Shown here piece after piece: positions 51,241 through 62,099 of a stretch of DNA of 64,000 nt (the first letter of the stretch is position 1; every line of letters begins with the position of its first letter). This DNA comes from Paraspadella gotoi (Eukaryota > Chaetognatha). The notes under the pieces were generated by a model. It worked only from the letters and a program-made list of their open reading frames with translations, had not been told where the DNA came from and did not search any database. The stretch is taken from NCBI GenBank assembly GCA_051294375.1, contig CM119270.1, forward strand, positions 12,213,676 through 12,277,675, read 5' to 3'. Both the position numbers and the translations under genes were made by a program.

Positions 51241-51560
51241 GAGATGGGTGCTTGTAATACAAGCTGTATACAGAGATTGTTAGGAAGGAAGTTGAGAGAG
51301 CTAGGTAGAGAGATGAGTGCTTGTATACAGTGATTGTTAGGAAGGAAGAGGAGAGAGCTAGGCAGAGAAATGGGTGCTTGTATACAGAGATTGTTAAAGA
51401 GGAAGAAGAGAAAGATAGGAAGAGAGATGAGTGCTTGTATACAGTGATTGTTAAGGAGGAAGAGGAGAAAGATAGGAAGTGAGTGCTTGTATACAGTGAT
51501 TGTTAAGAAGGAAGAGGAGAGAGCTCGGGAGAGAGATTAGTGCGAGTAGAGTGATTGTTA
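51241..51560. repeat. Minisatellite of about 55-70 bp units, 5-6 copies
   Basis: Each unit has the order GAGATGAGTGCTTGTATACA, GTGATTGTTAGGAAGGAAGA, GGAGAGAGCTAGG. Units start near 51241, 51311, 51369, 51427, 51480 and (decayed) 51535. Unit lengths shrink from 70 to about 53 bp because of deletions in the purine-rich part. Confidence 0.93.
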
Positions 51561-52779
51561 GTTGGATGATTAGAGAGGTGATTGTGAATGGTGGAAAGAT
51601 GAGACGAAAAGAGATTGTTAGGTTTGGTAAGTTAAGGATAAGAAAAGACGCAATTCACACTATTGTTCGGTTAGGAGAATCCAAAACCAAGTTGTTGTTT
51701 TCCTTCTCGCGGTCGCTCACGAACACCGGTTTGTTCAAATTGATATCTGCTTCCGAATTTTCGGTGGTCCTCGTCCTCCACATCGCAGTCGTCGTCATCG
51801 TCGCTTTCCTCGTCGTTATTTTCATCGACGCCATCGTCGCAACTCGGAACATCGTCAAACCGTGAAGCGGTTGTGACTCTGTGAGTTTCGGTCGTTGATT
51901 TCGAACGACGACAACGACGACGATGACGACGATAACGACGACGGATTTGACGACTTCTCAGTTTCCGGTTAAACTGTGATTTCTGATTTGGTCGACGCCA
52001 ATTGATCGATCAATAGCTGGTTGTGCCAGTTGCTCATAAACTTACTCGTTGCTTAAAAATTTAGTCAAAACGATTATTGATTATTGAATATTGTCAAGTG
52101 AACATAGCGACATTATTTATGTCATTAAAAAATGAATTGGAAAGTTGTTTGGTTAATCTGGAACTTTCCTAGACTCAGACCTTAGTAAAATCGCCTGTAA
52201 TATTAATACTAATAGAAGTTTTAATTATATAAATAAAAAAATACATTTGCTAATAGAATAACAGTCTTTGAACAATGAACATACTCTCAATCTTAGGAAT
52301 ATTTTAGTAACTACCCTACCGAACAATCCTCCCTTTTTCTACCTACCCTATCGAACACCCCTGCCTACCCTAACCCATTCCGTTTTTTAACTCCCAAAAC
52401 TAAACCCCGATTCCATTCCGAAATGAATTAAACCCGCATCTTAAAATCCGACCCAAAACCAACCCGAAGTCAAAAGTCAAAACAACGAGCGACTTTAGAG
52501 CCCGATTAAAAAAGCCGGCTCAGCCTCTTCCTTTTTCACCCAAACTAGATTGGTTTAAAATCCGACTATAACTCCTGCCATCCCCGCATTTTAAGAAAGA
52601 AAGACGAAAAAACAAAAGAAAAGAAAGGAAAGAAAAAAAGAAAGAACCTCCCTCTCCTTAGTCTCGACGCGAAAATGGGCGAGAAGGGATCGTCTTTTAT
52701 TTAAAATCGATGGCGCGAGACGTTGGCTTTTGTGGTTAACGAAATCCAAAAGAGTCTCTCCCCTCCTTCCACCCCTTCT
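51561..52779. other. Non-coding DNA with GTC/GAC-rich patches
   Basis: GTC-rich (51784-51850) and GAC-rich (51905-51950) patches face each other within 60 bp. 52290-52480 is G-poor with repeated CTACCCTA-like words. A 121-codon plus-strand frame (51500-51865) lacks an ATG and reads through the minisatellite and the GTC patch, so it is not called. Confidence 0.4.
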
Positions 52780-52850
52780 CTCACTCTCTCTCTCTCCTCT
52801 CTCTCTCTCATCTCTCTCTCTCTCCTCTTCTCTCTTCAACCGTCTCTCCC
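52780..52850. repeat. CT-rich microsatellite
   Basis: Interrupted CT run. Confidence 0.92.
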
Positions 52851-52900
52851 CTCTCTCTACTCTTTATTTAAAAAAAAGTCATTACGCCCACATATTTTTT

Positions 52901-53461
52901 CTATTTTTTTCCTCGCGTTGCTGTTGAGAGGGTGGAGGGTGGGTGTTTGAGTGGGTGGAGGGCATTGGATACAGGGAGGACCGAGAGTGATTTTTTTGGC
53001 GAAGGGGCGTTCGGCGTCACCCCTCTCCGCATTGAGGCCACCCCGCCGTCCACGTTTTGGCTCTCGAAGGGGGCGGCCGTTCTGGGTCGAGGGGTGATGG
53101 GTGACGACGGGACGAGGGTATGGGCCGATGGCACGACCGATGGCAGGAACGATGGCAGGATCGATGGCACAGACGGTGGAAGCGACGGCGATTCGAGGTT
53201 TTTTGTTTTGTTTCCAGTAAATTGATTCTTTGATTCCAGTTTTTTGTTGTTTTTTTCGTTTTGTTCTTTGTTTTCGATAAAATGACACAATTCTACCAAA
53301 AGATTTGATTCGTTTGTTCTCAATAAGTCGATCTTTTCGCATTCATTCACTAATTCGACCATAAAACGATTTGTATAACGATAAAAGAATGACGCTGTAA
53401 ATAATGTAAACATATCGAAGAAATAGCTATTACGAATAATTTTAGGTAGTGAACCAGACAT
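52901..53461 (-). CDS. Unrecognised ORF, 186 codons from first ATG
   Basis: The longest ATG-initiated frame in the window that is not a simple-repeat reading. From the first ATG it starts MSGSLPKIIRNSYFFDM, has a hydrophobic/aromatic patch at residues about 13-30, an Asn/Lys/Glu-rich middle (residues about 68-90), a Ser-Pro-rich four-residue repeat (LPPSVPSILPSFLPSV) coming from the 12-bp minisatellite at 53127-53186, and a Pro/Ser/Thr-rich tail. I recognise no domain. Given the number of frames in 64 kb and the GC-rich second half, a frame of this length is within chance expectation. It could equally be a fragment of an exon. Low confidence. Confidence 0.18.
   Translation of the reverse strand: MSGSLPKIIRNSYFFDMFTLFTASFFYRYTNRFMVELVNECEKIDLLRTNESNLLVELCHFIENKEQNEKNNKKLESKNQFTGNKTKNLESPSLPPSVPSILPSFLPSVVPSAHTLVPSSPITPRPRTAAPFESQNVDGGVASMRRGVTPNAPSPKKSLSVLPVSNALHPLKHPPSTLSTATRGKK
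53127..53186. repeat. 12-bp minisatellite, 5 units
   Basis: Units GATGGCACGACC, GATGGCAGGAAC, GATGGCAGGATC, GATGGCACAGAC and GGTGGAAGCGAC follow without a break. The 12-bp period keeps frame, giving a four-residue Leu-Pro-Ser repeat on the minus strand. Confidence 0.92.
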
Positions 53462-53789
53462 AGAAGGTACTAAGTAAATTTTCCTTGTAAAATGACAGTA
53501 AAATTGATTTAATTTGAGTGTTATAAGAACTTTTTGCGGGAAGACGAAAGATGTAACCAAATTTGCTTCAACAAAAGCGGCGTTTTAAACTCCACTCTTT
53601 CTAATTTCAGATAAAGTGACTCTCTTTTTTCTTCTTTTTAAAATTCTTTTCGCTTCAATAACCTAATTTCTATGGTCAAAAATAAAGCGACAGTTGTGTG
53701 TCTCCGCTGAAGAAACGGCGCCATAGCTTTTCCGTCTCCTTAACAACGCCGTTGCTAGGGACGGTTCGGCGATGCCTTCTCTGAATCCG

Positions 53790-53850
53790 GAAAGTGAGGG
53801 AGAGAGAAAGAGTCAGAGAGACAGAGAGAGAAAGGGAGACAAAAAAAGAG
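53790..53850. repeat. GA-rich tract
   Basis: Interrupted GA run with CAGAGAGA units. Confidence 0.9.
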
Positions 53851-54127
53851 AGAATTGGCAAAAAAGGAATAACTGATTTGAAAATTATGACTTAACAAAA
53901 AAAAAAAACCCTAATGCTTCCTTGACGACGGGATGGCACTAAAACCGCCCTTGACGACGAAGTCCTCCACTTCGACGAATGCAAATCTTGTTTAAAATTC
54001 ACCTCTTTTTTCAAACAGAGACAGAGCCAGGGCAGCAAACGGGGTCCCTCAAGGGCGGAGGCACGCGAATCGTCTCCAAGACGACGACACACCCAGGGTT
54101 TCTAGGCGACCGAGCACGCGAGACTCG

Positions 54128-54140
54128 GTTACCAGGCAAC
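54128..54140. promoter_or_regulatory. RFX X-box-like palindrome GTTACCAGGCAAC
   Basis: GTTACC and GGCAAC half-sites with one spacer base fit the X-box consensus bound by RFX (DAF-19) factors, which drive ciliary genes in animals. It sits in a CpG-containing 250-bp stretch with further short hairpins (54070-54084, 54109-54129) and 30 bp upstream of a splice-acceptor-like sequence. Weaker X-box-like half-sites (GTTGCTAGG near 53751, CGTTATGGCAACG near 57220) occur nearby. A target gene is not visible. Confidence 0.35.
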
Positions 54141-54142
54141 CC

Positions 54143-54179
54143 GTGACATCCTTTCTTCTTTTCGTTTTCAGGATGTCAC
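54143..54179 (+). other. Hairpin enclosing a splice-acceptor-like sequence
   Basis: Perfect 9-bp arms GTGACATCC (54143-54151) and GGATGTCAC (54171-54179) enclose a 19-nt pyrimidine-rich loop ending in TTTTCA, so TTTTCAG followed by GATG spans the loop and right arm. This resembles a polypyrimidine tract plus AG acceptor (AG at 54170-54171). The downstream plus-strand frame closes after about 15 codons. Confidence 0.35.
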
Positions 54180-54259
54180 TCTTCTCTTTTCGACTAAGAT
54201 GTGAAGATAACTCATGAACGCGAAGACACGTCACGTCAATTTTTTGCTTTGTGAATGAG

Positions 54260-55048
54260 TTGTCACAGAAAAGATCTCATCGCCGCTCTCGGGATATGTC
54301 ATTGAATGGAAATGTCTATGTGACGAACGTCAGCAAATTTTCACTCGTCCCGTTTCTAACGACTCATCTTCAATTCTTCATTGAGTTTTAAACTCACGGG
54401 ATCATGCAAATTAGATTTACCCTTCCGTTGTCTCCATGACAAGATGCTAATTTGATTTTAGCTCGTTTAAACTGTCTTCCCGAGTGACGAATCTGAATCG
54501 GATGATGTGAAGAATTTGGTGATTCGTAACTTTGGACATTTTCAGTCAGTCAGTCAGTTAGTGTTGAACTCTAATTCTTGAAGAATCACTGAAACTGTCA
54601 ACGTCTCCTATTGTAACTTGTTTAATAAAACATTTGGTCGATACTGTAAATTAATTTTAATTGATTATCATTACGTATTAATTTATATTGCTGCTCATTA
54701 TCAGTGGTAAAGTGATAAACACATTTTTTTCACCAAGACGATTTCTGCAAATTGGGCGTTGTAATTTCTATTAAACATTAAGAAAAGTAGTTAATTACCT
54801 AATATTTAAATCTTAAATATTATCTCAAATATTTTTAAAGACCTTTCATATTGAAATTTCCAAATTATGTATATCTTTCTTTCCCTCGGATCACAATCCC
54901 CATTGCATTCGCCGTCTATCTTCCATCGACTTCACTCCCCTCTCTCCCCCACCCAGGATTTTATACCCCACCCACGGCGACCAATATGCGTCCCTACGTG
55001 ACATCGCAGCGACTCGTCTCTGTAACTCCTGTATTCTCGGACGGAGGT
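54260..55048. other. AT-rich non-coding DNA
   Basis: Contains a CAGT tetranucleotide run (54542-54560, TCAGTCAGTCAGTCAGT) that also matches arthropod initiator (TCAGT) words. No gene was recognised. Confidence 0.4.
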
Positions 55049-55173
55049 CGCATCAAAACCCAGCGTGGCGCCGCATCAACTTTGCGTGGCGCCGTATCAA
55101 AATCGGCGTGAAGAGTAACGGCGCAACAACCATGGCCCAGCGAGGGGCTACATCAACACAGCGTGACGCAACG
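55049..55173. repeat. Degenerate 21-29 bp minisatellite, about 5 units
   Basis: Units begin CGCATCAA, CGCATCAA, CGTATCAA, CGCAACAA and TACATCAA, and end AGCGTGGCGC, GCGTGGCGC, GCGTGAAGA, AGCGAGGGGC and AGCGTGACGC. It lies in a CpG-rich islet that extends to about 55390. Confidence 0.8.
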
Positions 55174-56166
55174 TAAATCGACTCTCCCCCTTCCTTGCCG
55201 GTTGCGCCATCTCCGCTTGAAATGAAAGGAGAGCCGTGACGACGCCGACGTTTCGATAACTTCGTCGTTGCGAAGGTTCTTGGTTCGCCCCCCGCCCCCT
55301 GCAACCCCCGCGGCGAACCGGCTTTTGACTCCGCGGCGATCCCACAGTGAATCCGACGGCGTCCCGTAGCGAAAGACGCTGTGAGATCGAAGTGAGACCA
55401 TCCATCCTCTGTTGTGTCGCAATTTCGCGGAGAAAGATTTTTATGAACCCTTGTTTCCTTTTTCTTTCTCGTCGGAATAATTCGTATGAATTTTGGGGTT
55501 TTTTTTTGTTTGTTTTTAGGTTTTTTTTTTGTTTGTCATTTTTTTTTTTGCGGGGGGGTTTGTTAATTTTTGCAATCTTTATATTTATAATTATACTTAA
55601 TTATAATATTTACATAATTATAATTAATTTTCAAAACAAAAAATTTAAAACGTATCCAAACATAAGCATCAATTATTTTTAAAAAAATTGTAAGCTTTCT
55701 AAACAAGAATGGATTGTAATATTGAAACCTTTGTTCGTTTCCCTCTCCGCCCTCCAAAAAAAGTTCTTCTCTCTCTTTCTCTTCCGTTCCCTTCTTTCCT
55801 TTCCTCGTACCACGCCTCTCCTTTCCCTGTGAGGGTTTGTTATCATTTTATCTTAACGGCGGCCATTTTCTCGCCAAAGAGGCTGTTACCAGCTTCGGCC
55901 AATCTTTTCTCTTAACCACTAACCTACTTTTTTTTACCCAACCCAACAGAATTAGACTCGCATTTCTAACCATACCCTTTACCCAGTCTACGGTGCAATC
56001 TTCTCGGTTTAAACTTTCAAAATCGAAAAAAAAAACTTTAATCGGATCGAAATTCAAATAAGTTTTGGTTCTTGAAACTCTATTGTTTCGGGTAATATTT
56101 CTGATGCAAAAGGCCTTGTTAGTCTTGGTAGATGGTATGCTTTGTTATATCTTTTTTCTTTTAAAA
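55174..56166. other. CpG-rich then AT-rich non-coding DNA
   Basis: CpG-rich until about 55400 (several overlapping frames of 80-90 codons, none recognisable), then T-rich and AT-rich. No gene was recognised. Confidence 0.4.
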
Positions 56167-56298
<132 letters not shown>

Positions 56299-56401
56299 CC
56301 TACCCCCAATCCCCGCCACCTTCTCTCGCCCGTTTATCCTCGAAATGGGCCTCATTACCTAAAGCGGCATCGAGAGCCCAATTGTTGTCATCCCCCCTCG
56401 C

Positions 56402-56464
56402 GACGCCGCCGTGGTGGAAGCCGACGCCGCTGAGGTGGAAGCCGACGCCGCCGTGGTGGCCTTC
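56402..56464. repeat. 21-bp minisatellite, 3 units
   Basis: Three units of GACGCCGCCGTGGTGGAAGCC (unit 2 has CTGAGG, unit 3 ends in GCCTTC). In frame on the plus strand it would read DAAVVEA repeats, closed by a stop a few codons upstream; coding is not supported. Confidence 0.93.
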
Positions 56465-58161
56465 GAAGCAATCTGCTTGGGTTGAACAGAACCCGTGTGT
56501 TGATTCTCGTTGCAATTTCAAATTGGTTTTCAGCCTCTCAGTCTCAGATTTCTGGCATATCTGTTTGGATAATAAACCAATTCTCTCATGAAATTGTTAA
56601 GAATAATCAACAAATTGCATCATTGTCAACCTTCCCCAGTCACTCCATCTCTCTACGGCCACGTCGTTTCGAATCGCCGATCCTACATCAATCGCTCGGC
56701 GGCGTCGCCGTCACCGTCGATGCCATCCGGCGTTAAACGTCTCCGGCGATGGAACCGCGCCATCCCTCGTCATCCGGCATTAAACGGCGTCGGCCGGAAA
56801 ATTCGTTCTCATTTCTCGGTCATTCGATAAATCACTGCGACGCGGGAAACTACTTCGCCGGCGGGGGACACGTTGGCGTCGTTGTCAGCCTCATAGTCGT
56901 CGTCGTCGTCGTCGTCGTTGTTACCTTTTTCTTTTAGTTTAAATCTATTTTCCTTTCGTCGTCTTTGTCATTTGCTTATCACTTTTGGAAACATTCAATT
57001 TGCTGATTACTGTTGAGCAAACACGAAACGACAAAGGCTCGATATTTACATTACACTTTAATTTAATCACATTTCATATTAAACAATCTCCCTAACATAT
57101 GACGTTTTTTCCTCTACATCAGGCCTAAAAAATTGGTTTTTCATCGTTACTTTCGCCGATAAGAAAATGGCGATGATGAGCCTCATTGTCGTTATGAAAA
57201 CAACAACATCGTCGTTATGGCAACGATAAGCAGCTCAACCGATTAGTTTGCGATATTTTAAGCTCAATCTGACACATTTTCTTCGTCCTTTTTTTTCGTC
57301 GGTTTCAGAAATCACTTATTCATACTTAACTTCGTTCACAGTTCGTTTTCATGCTTCCTTCAGAGAGTCTGAACTCAGAAGTGATTCGGGCGCGACGTAG
57401 CCTCAGGGCCATCCGCCTCGCCACACCCACTAACACGCTAACAGCAACGCCACCATCATTTATTTACCGCAACCGCCACTCCAGCGCCGTCTAACGTTTC
57501 GAGATTGAGACTCAGTCATAATCGTAAAACAAATGTCCGCCCATAAAATGAAGATCCGTTTTTATTCCCGGTCTTAAGAGAGAACATCCAGAAAAAATGA
57601 GAGGGAAAGAAGGAAGAGAAAAGAAGAGATGAGAGGAGAAGAAAGAAAGAGAAAAAAATTAGTTCAAAACGGTAAGAAGCCCGCAAGACGTAGCGAAGAC
57701 CCGCGCCTACTAAACAGGTTGCCGACAACGCCAAACACGACCGCCAGTCAACTGATTATACAAAGAAAGTTAAAACCGTCACAAATTGCCCGAAAATCAT
57801 ATTGGTTGTACCAATTTCATTATCTCATTTTATGATTATAAATTTAGTTTATTTCAAAAAAAATGCCTGGACCTTAATGAAGTTTAATTCATTCATTCCA
57901 CTTCATTTATGACTCCATTCATCCGTTTCTTCATTTTCCTCCTCGTCGTTTAAAACTTGAACCAAACCCCGCGGATTACGACGTAACGGGTTACGAGTTA
58001 CGACGGAACAGGAAACTTTACGACTGGGACATGGCAACATTGACAACGACGATGAAGTCGACGACGACAATGACGAGGAACACTATGAGTGTGGGTACAA
58101 GTTACAACGATGGTGGTTGCGTTGACGTTTCGTATTTTTAGTGTTCTTTGTTTACTGTTTA

Positions 58162-58163
<2 letters not shown>
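56465..58163. other. Single-copy non-coding DNA
   Basis: Scattered CGTCG patches, a GTC run (56898-56921), and the duplicated words ATCGTCGTTATGGCAACG/CATTGTCGTTATG near 57180-57225. A donor-like ACGGTAAGA is at 57669-57677. No gene was recognised. Confidence 0.4.
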
Positions 58164-58211
<48 letters not shown>

Positions 58212-58225
58212 TCTCTCTCTCTCTC

Positions 58226-58267
<42 letters not shown>

Positions 58268-58324
58268 CTCTCTCTCTCTTCTATCCTGTCTCTCTTTCTT
58301 CTCTCTCGCTCTCTCTCTCTCTCT
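58164..58324. repeat. CT tract, left half of an inverted polypurine/polypyrimidine pair
   Basis: About 160 bp of CT with a few interruptions, facing GA tracts at 58411-58480 and 58577-58652 only about 90 bp away. The 221-codon frame that spans them is poly(Leu-Ser) followed by poly(Arg-Glu) and is not a gene. Confidence 0.96.
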
Positions 58325-58409
58325 GGTTTTTGGTTTGATTCTAGGATGTAAAGATCAACGAAGCCGAAATGCATTAATCTCTTCATACACAGGACAGTCG
58401 CTCTTGAAG

Positions 58410-58410
<1 letters not shown>

Positions 58411-58485
<75 letters not shown>

Positions 58486-58571
58486 AGAAGAGTGGTAGGA
58501 GAGTCTATTGGCCCAGCTCATACAGTTCAAGCGGTTCTATTGTGAAAAGAGAGATTGAAACGGACCCATTG

Positions 58572-58650
<79 letters not shown>

Positions 58651-58652
58651 GA
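58411..58652. repeat. Two GA tracts, right half of the inverted pair
   Basis: GA runs at 58411-58480 and 58577-58652 separated by about 95 bp of unique DNA. Confidence 0.96.
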
Positions 58653-59079
58653 GGGAGACAATTTCATTTCCGGAAGTGGACAATCGAACCACGAGAGGGA
58701 ATTAAAAACGCGGAGGCAAGGGGGGGGGGGGCGAAGGGAAGAGAGAAAAGGTGAAAAGAGTGGATGTAGTAGAAAAGGAAAGGACGACACTCGGTGATTT
58801 AAAAGAGATTGAATGCACTCTCGATATCACGTAATATTTATTTTTTAATGAGCATTTTGATTTTACACTCGAATTTTATAATTAAGTTAATGAGAAACTA
58901 AATAACTAAAAAACACAAACAAATCAAGAAACTATATGACGTCTCATGAGCACCGAACACTGAACAAAAAACTTTAAAAACTTTTAAAAACCCCAACGCG
59001 CAGCCAAACCCCCCAAATCGACTACACCCCTTTTTTTGCTCCCCCTCCCTCCCCCCTCCTTCTTTCCATTCCACCTCCG

Positions 59080-59340
59080 AGGCTCATAACCGCTCGGAGG
59101 TCAACGGCCGCCACCTACACAGCCTCGTTTCTGCCGAAACGAGCCACCGGCTCCCGACGGAACGGAACGGACCCTGGCGGACTGACCCACGGAGAGAGTC
59201 CATAACCTCGCGCCGCTCGGACGCCCACCGACCCATCGAGGGACCCGACTAGCGGCGCCGCGACCGCCGCTGACCGCCGCCCTTCTTATTAACGAAGCGC
59301 GAGATAAGCATCGACGGTTTGCGAGTCGCCTTTCGAATAA
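59080..59340. promoter_or_regulatory. CpG-rich islet, candidate promoter
   Basis: GC-rich and CpG-dense, preceded by C/T-rich DNA, followed directly by (GAC)n. Contains AGCGGCGCCGCGACCGCCGC at about 59252. No start site or coding exon was identified. Confidence 0.3.

Positions 59341-59341
<1 letters not shown>

Positions 59342-59391
<50 letters not shown>
59342..59391. repeat. (GAC)n trinucleotide repeat, about 16 units
   Basis: Pure GAC run. It is opened by an ATG and would read as poly-Thr followed by MKEEDEAFGF and a stop. A short frame of this kind is expected by chance. Confidence 0.97.
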
Positions 59392-59920
59392 TGAAGGAAG
59401 AGGACGAAGCGTTTGGATTTTAGAGAGACGATGATTTGGAGGAAAGGGTTCGATTGAAACAGAGATATATTTTGCTTTAATTTATCTTAAATATGATTAC
59501 AACGATTATTCCCCACTTGGATGAATATATAAATTATTACAAAATATTGATATTGAATTTAATTCGATGACTCTTTGGAAGGTCCCAGGAGCTAGGACTT
59601 TGGAAACGATTGTGTCTGAGATGCGGCTTCGAATTTGACAATATTAGCGAAACCAGAGACGAGCGAAGTCATAAAAAATTTAAGAACACCTTGTTTGAGA
59701 TTTTCTGTAATTTTAATACTTTTTTTAGGATTTCATTAATCAAAAATTCCAACGGTAACAATGCGTTAACTCTTTTATGAAATTTCTGTCTAAAATCAAC
59801 TTCCCTATCTTTCTGCCAGACGACCTAACCATTGAGCCATTGAAGGGCGCGTTTGTATCGCGGACGCAAAGTTGGGCTGCAGAATGACGAATGCTGCCCC
59901 AAAGGATTCGGAGGTCAACG

Positions 59921-59922
<2 letters not shown>

Positions 59923-59958
<36 letters not shown>
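59923..59958. repeat. (GTC)12 trinucleotide repeat
   Basis: Twelve GTC units. On the minus strand they encode the poly-Asp centre of a 105-codon ATG frame (59740-60057) that otherwise shows no domain. Confidence 0.97.
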
Positions 59959-60417
59959 CCTTCGCAGAGCAGAGATGGATTTAGATAATAAATTCTTCTC
60001 TTTTTCTGTTTCCCTTCTGCGTTTTCGTCCCTGTTTCTGTATTGAATTATAATTCATGTCAAATTATAGTTCAAGTCTTAGTTTTGTTTTCAGTCACTAT
60101 GCCTCTCTCGCTGATTTTGTCATTGTTTGATGATTAAGTTTTTTCCTACAACTTACTAATTGGTATTTTCTCTCAGCTATTAACTCTGGTGTCGTTTCTG
60201 TCTTTCTCGCATCTCCTTCCCGAGTCACCACCAACATTCCTTATCCCTCTTTCTGTCTTCTTCTATTTCTTATTTCCATTTCTGTCTTCCTTCCTTCTCA
60301 TACTTCTTTCCTTAATCCCTTCTTTATTCCGTTTTTTTTCCGCTGCGTCGAATCAGCTCCGCATTTTCGTTCGAGATGTCAAGAATTCACAAACTTATTT
60401 ATAAAAAGATACATATT

Positions 60418-61050
60418 NNNNNNNNNNNNNNNNNNNNNNNNNNNNNNNNNNNNNNNNNNNNNNNNNNNNNNNNNNNNNNNNNNNNNNNNNNNNNNNNNNN
60501 NNNNNNNNNNNNNNNNNNNNNNNNNNNNNNNNNNNNNNNNNNNNNNNNNNNNNNNNNNNNNNNNNNNNNNNNNNNNNNNNNNNNNNNNNNNNNNNNNNNN
60601 NNNNNNNNNNNNNNNNNNNNNNNNNNNNNNNNNNNNNNNNNNNNNNNNNNNNNNNNNNNNNNNNNNNNNNNNNNNNNNNNNNNNNNNNNNNNNNNNNNNN
60701 NNNNNNNNNNNNNNNNNNNNNNNNNNNNNNNNNNNNNNNNNNNNNNNNNNNNNNNNNNNNNNNNNNNNNNNNNNNNNNNNNNNNNNNNNNNNNNNNNNNN
60801 NNNNNNNNNNNNNNNNNNNNNNNNNNNNNNNNNNNNNNNNNNNNNNNNNNNNNNNNNNNNNNNNNNNNNNNNNNNNNNNNNNNNNNNNNNNNNNNNNNNN
60901 NNNNNNNNNNNNNNNNNNNNNNNNNNNNNNNNNNNNNNNNNNNNNNNNNNNNNNNNNNNNNNNNNNNNNNNNNNNNNNNNNNNNNNNNNNNNNNNNNNNN
61001 NNNNNNNNNNNNNNNNNNNNNNNNNNNNNNNNNNNNNNNNNNNNNNNNNN
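60418..61050. other. Assembly gap, 633 N
   Basis: Unknown sequence followed immediately by a GA tract (61051-61070), so the gap probably contains a longer GA repeat. Confidence 0.99.
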
Positions 61051-61289
61051 AGAGAGAGAGAGAGAGAGAGCTTCTAAATATTCCAAATATTTTTCCCTAA
61101 AACTCTAGAGGCAAAAGTTCCCTTTTTATCTCTCCACTTGCCTTCGTCTCTCTAAATTCTCACTCGCCCCTTTTTAACGAAAAAAAAGGGAAGAGAGAGA
61201 AATATTTAAAGATTTTCCGCTTAGCTTAAGCAGGCGCAAGCGAACCCGTTATTCCAGAAGAGAGATAAGGCTCTCTTCCCCCCCCTCTT

Positions 61290-61430
61290 CAATTCCGCCG
61301 CCGCCGCTGCCGACGCATCATGCCTCCGAGGCAGCCGCCCCAGCAGCCGCGTCGACGGTGCTAGAGCGGCGAGGCGGTAGCGTGGCGGCTGCGGCGCGGC
61401 GGCAGATGGCGGGCCAGGGATGATTCAGAG
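61290..61430. promoter_or_regulatory. CpG/GCC-rich islet, candidate promoter
   Basis: GCC/GCGG-rich block that contains a short ATG frame (MPPRQPPQQPRRRC then stop at 61320-61364) and a CTCF-like match at 61392-61405. It is bounded by CT-rich DNA on the left and GA-rich DNA on the right. Confidence 0.3.
61392..61405 (+). promoter_or_regulatory. CTCF-like motif CGGCGCGGCGGCAG
   Basis: Matches the vertebrate CTCF core CCGCGNGGNGGCAG at 13 of 14 positions (second base differs). The local GCGG-rich composition raises the chance of a coincidental match. Confidence 0.25.
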
Positions 61431-61617
61431 ATTTACCCCGAGATTCGAATCTTCGCGGTTTTTTAACGCCGGTCCAAACGGGAGGAGGAAGAGGAAGAAG
61501 AGGAGGAGAAAGAGGAAGAGGAGCCAGAGCGGGACAACGTGCAACGGAAGTATTATTATGGCGAATGTAAATTCTGCGGCGAGGATGTGGAAAGAAAAGG
61601 ATTTAAAGTGAAAAATG

Positions 61618-61636
61618 AGAGAGAGAGAGAGAGATG

Positions 61637-61691
<55 letters not shown>

Positions 61692-61700
61692 AGAGGAGAA

Positions 61701-61740
<40 letters not shown>

Positions 61741-61800
61741 GGAGAGAGAGAGGAAGACGAAGATGAGAGAGAGAAGAGAGAGAGGAGAGAAAGAAGATAG
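61618..61800. repeat. GA-rich tract, about 180 bp
   Basis: Interrupted GA run ending in GAAGACGAAGATGAGA. Arg/Glu frames here are repeat readings. Confidence 0.96.
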
Positions 61801-62099
61801 TTAGAGAATTAAAGAAAAAACTCTATATTGTTTGTTAAAGTAAACTCTAATATATTGTCTTAAAATCGCCGAATTGATTTATTCCAAGCTTGTTAAGGCT
61901 TCCTGTCCATCACAGCTCACATTATAACTTTATCGTGTTTCTTAACATACCACAATTTAACCTCATTCTAGAGCTGAGGTTAAACGTCCAAAAGCAGACA
62001 GATCCTTACAAAATGTAATTAAAAGAATTAAAGAGTCAAGTAATCCTTTATTCCTTTGTGTTTATCAACATTCTCTTGACGCTTAGATACAACTGTTTT

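Noticed and set aside
52290-52400. CTACCCTA-like words resembling telomeric repeat
   Set aside because: Only scattered matches to CCCTAA or CCTAA, no tandem array, inside G-poor low-complexity DNA.
59740-60057. 105-codon minus-strand frame with poly-Asp centre
   Set aside because: The Asp run is the GTC repeat read in antisense; flanking residues show no domain.
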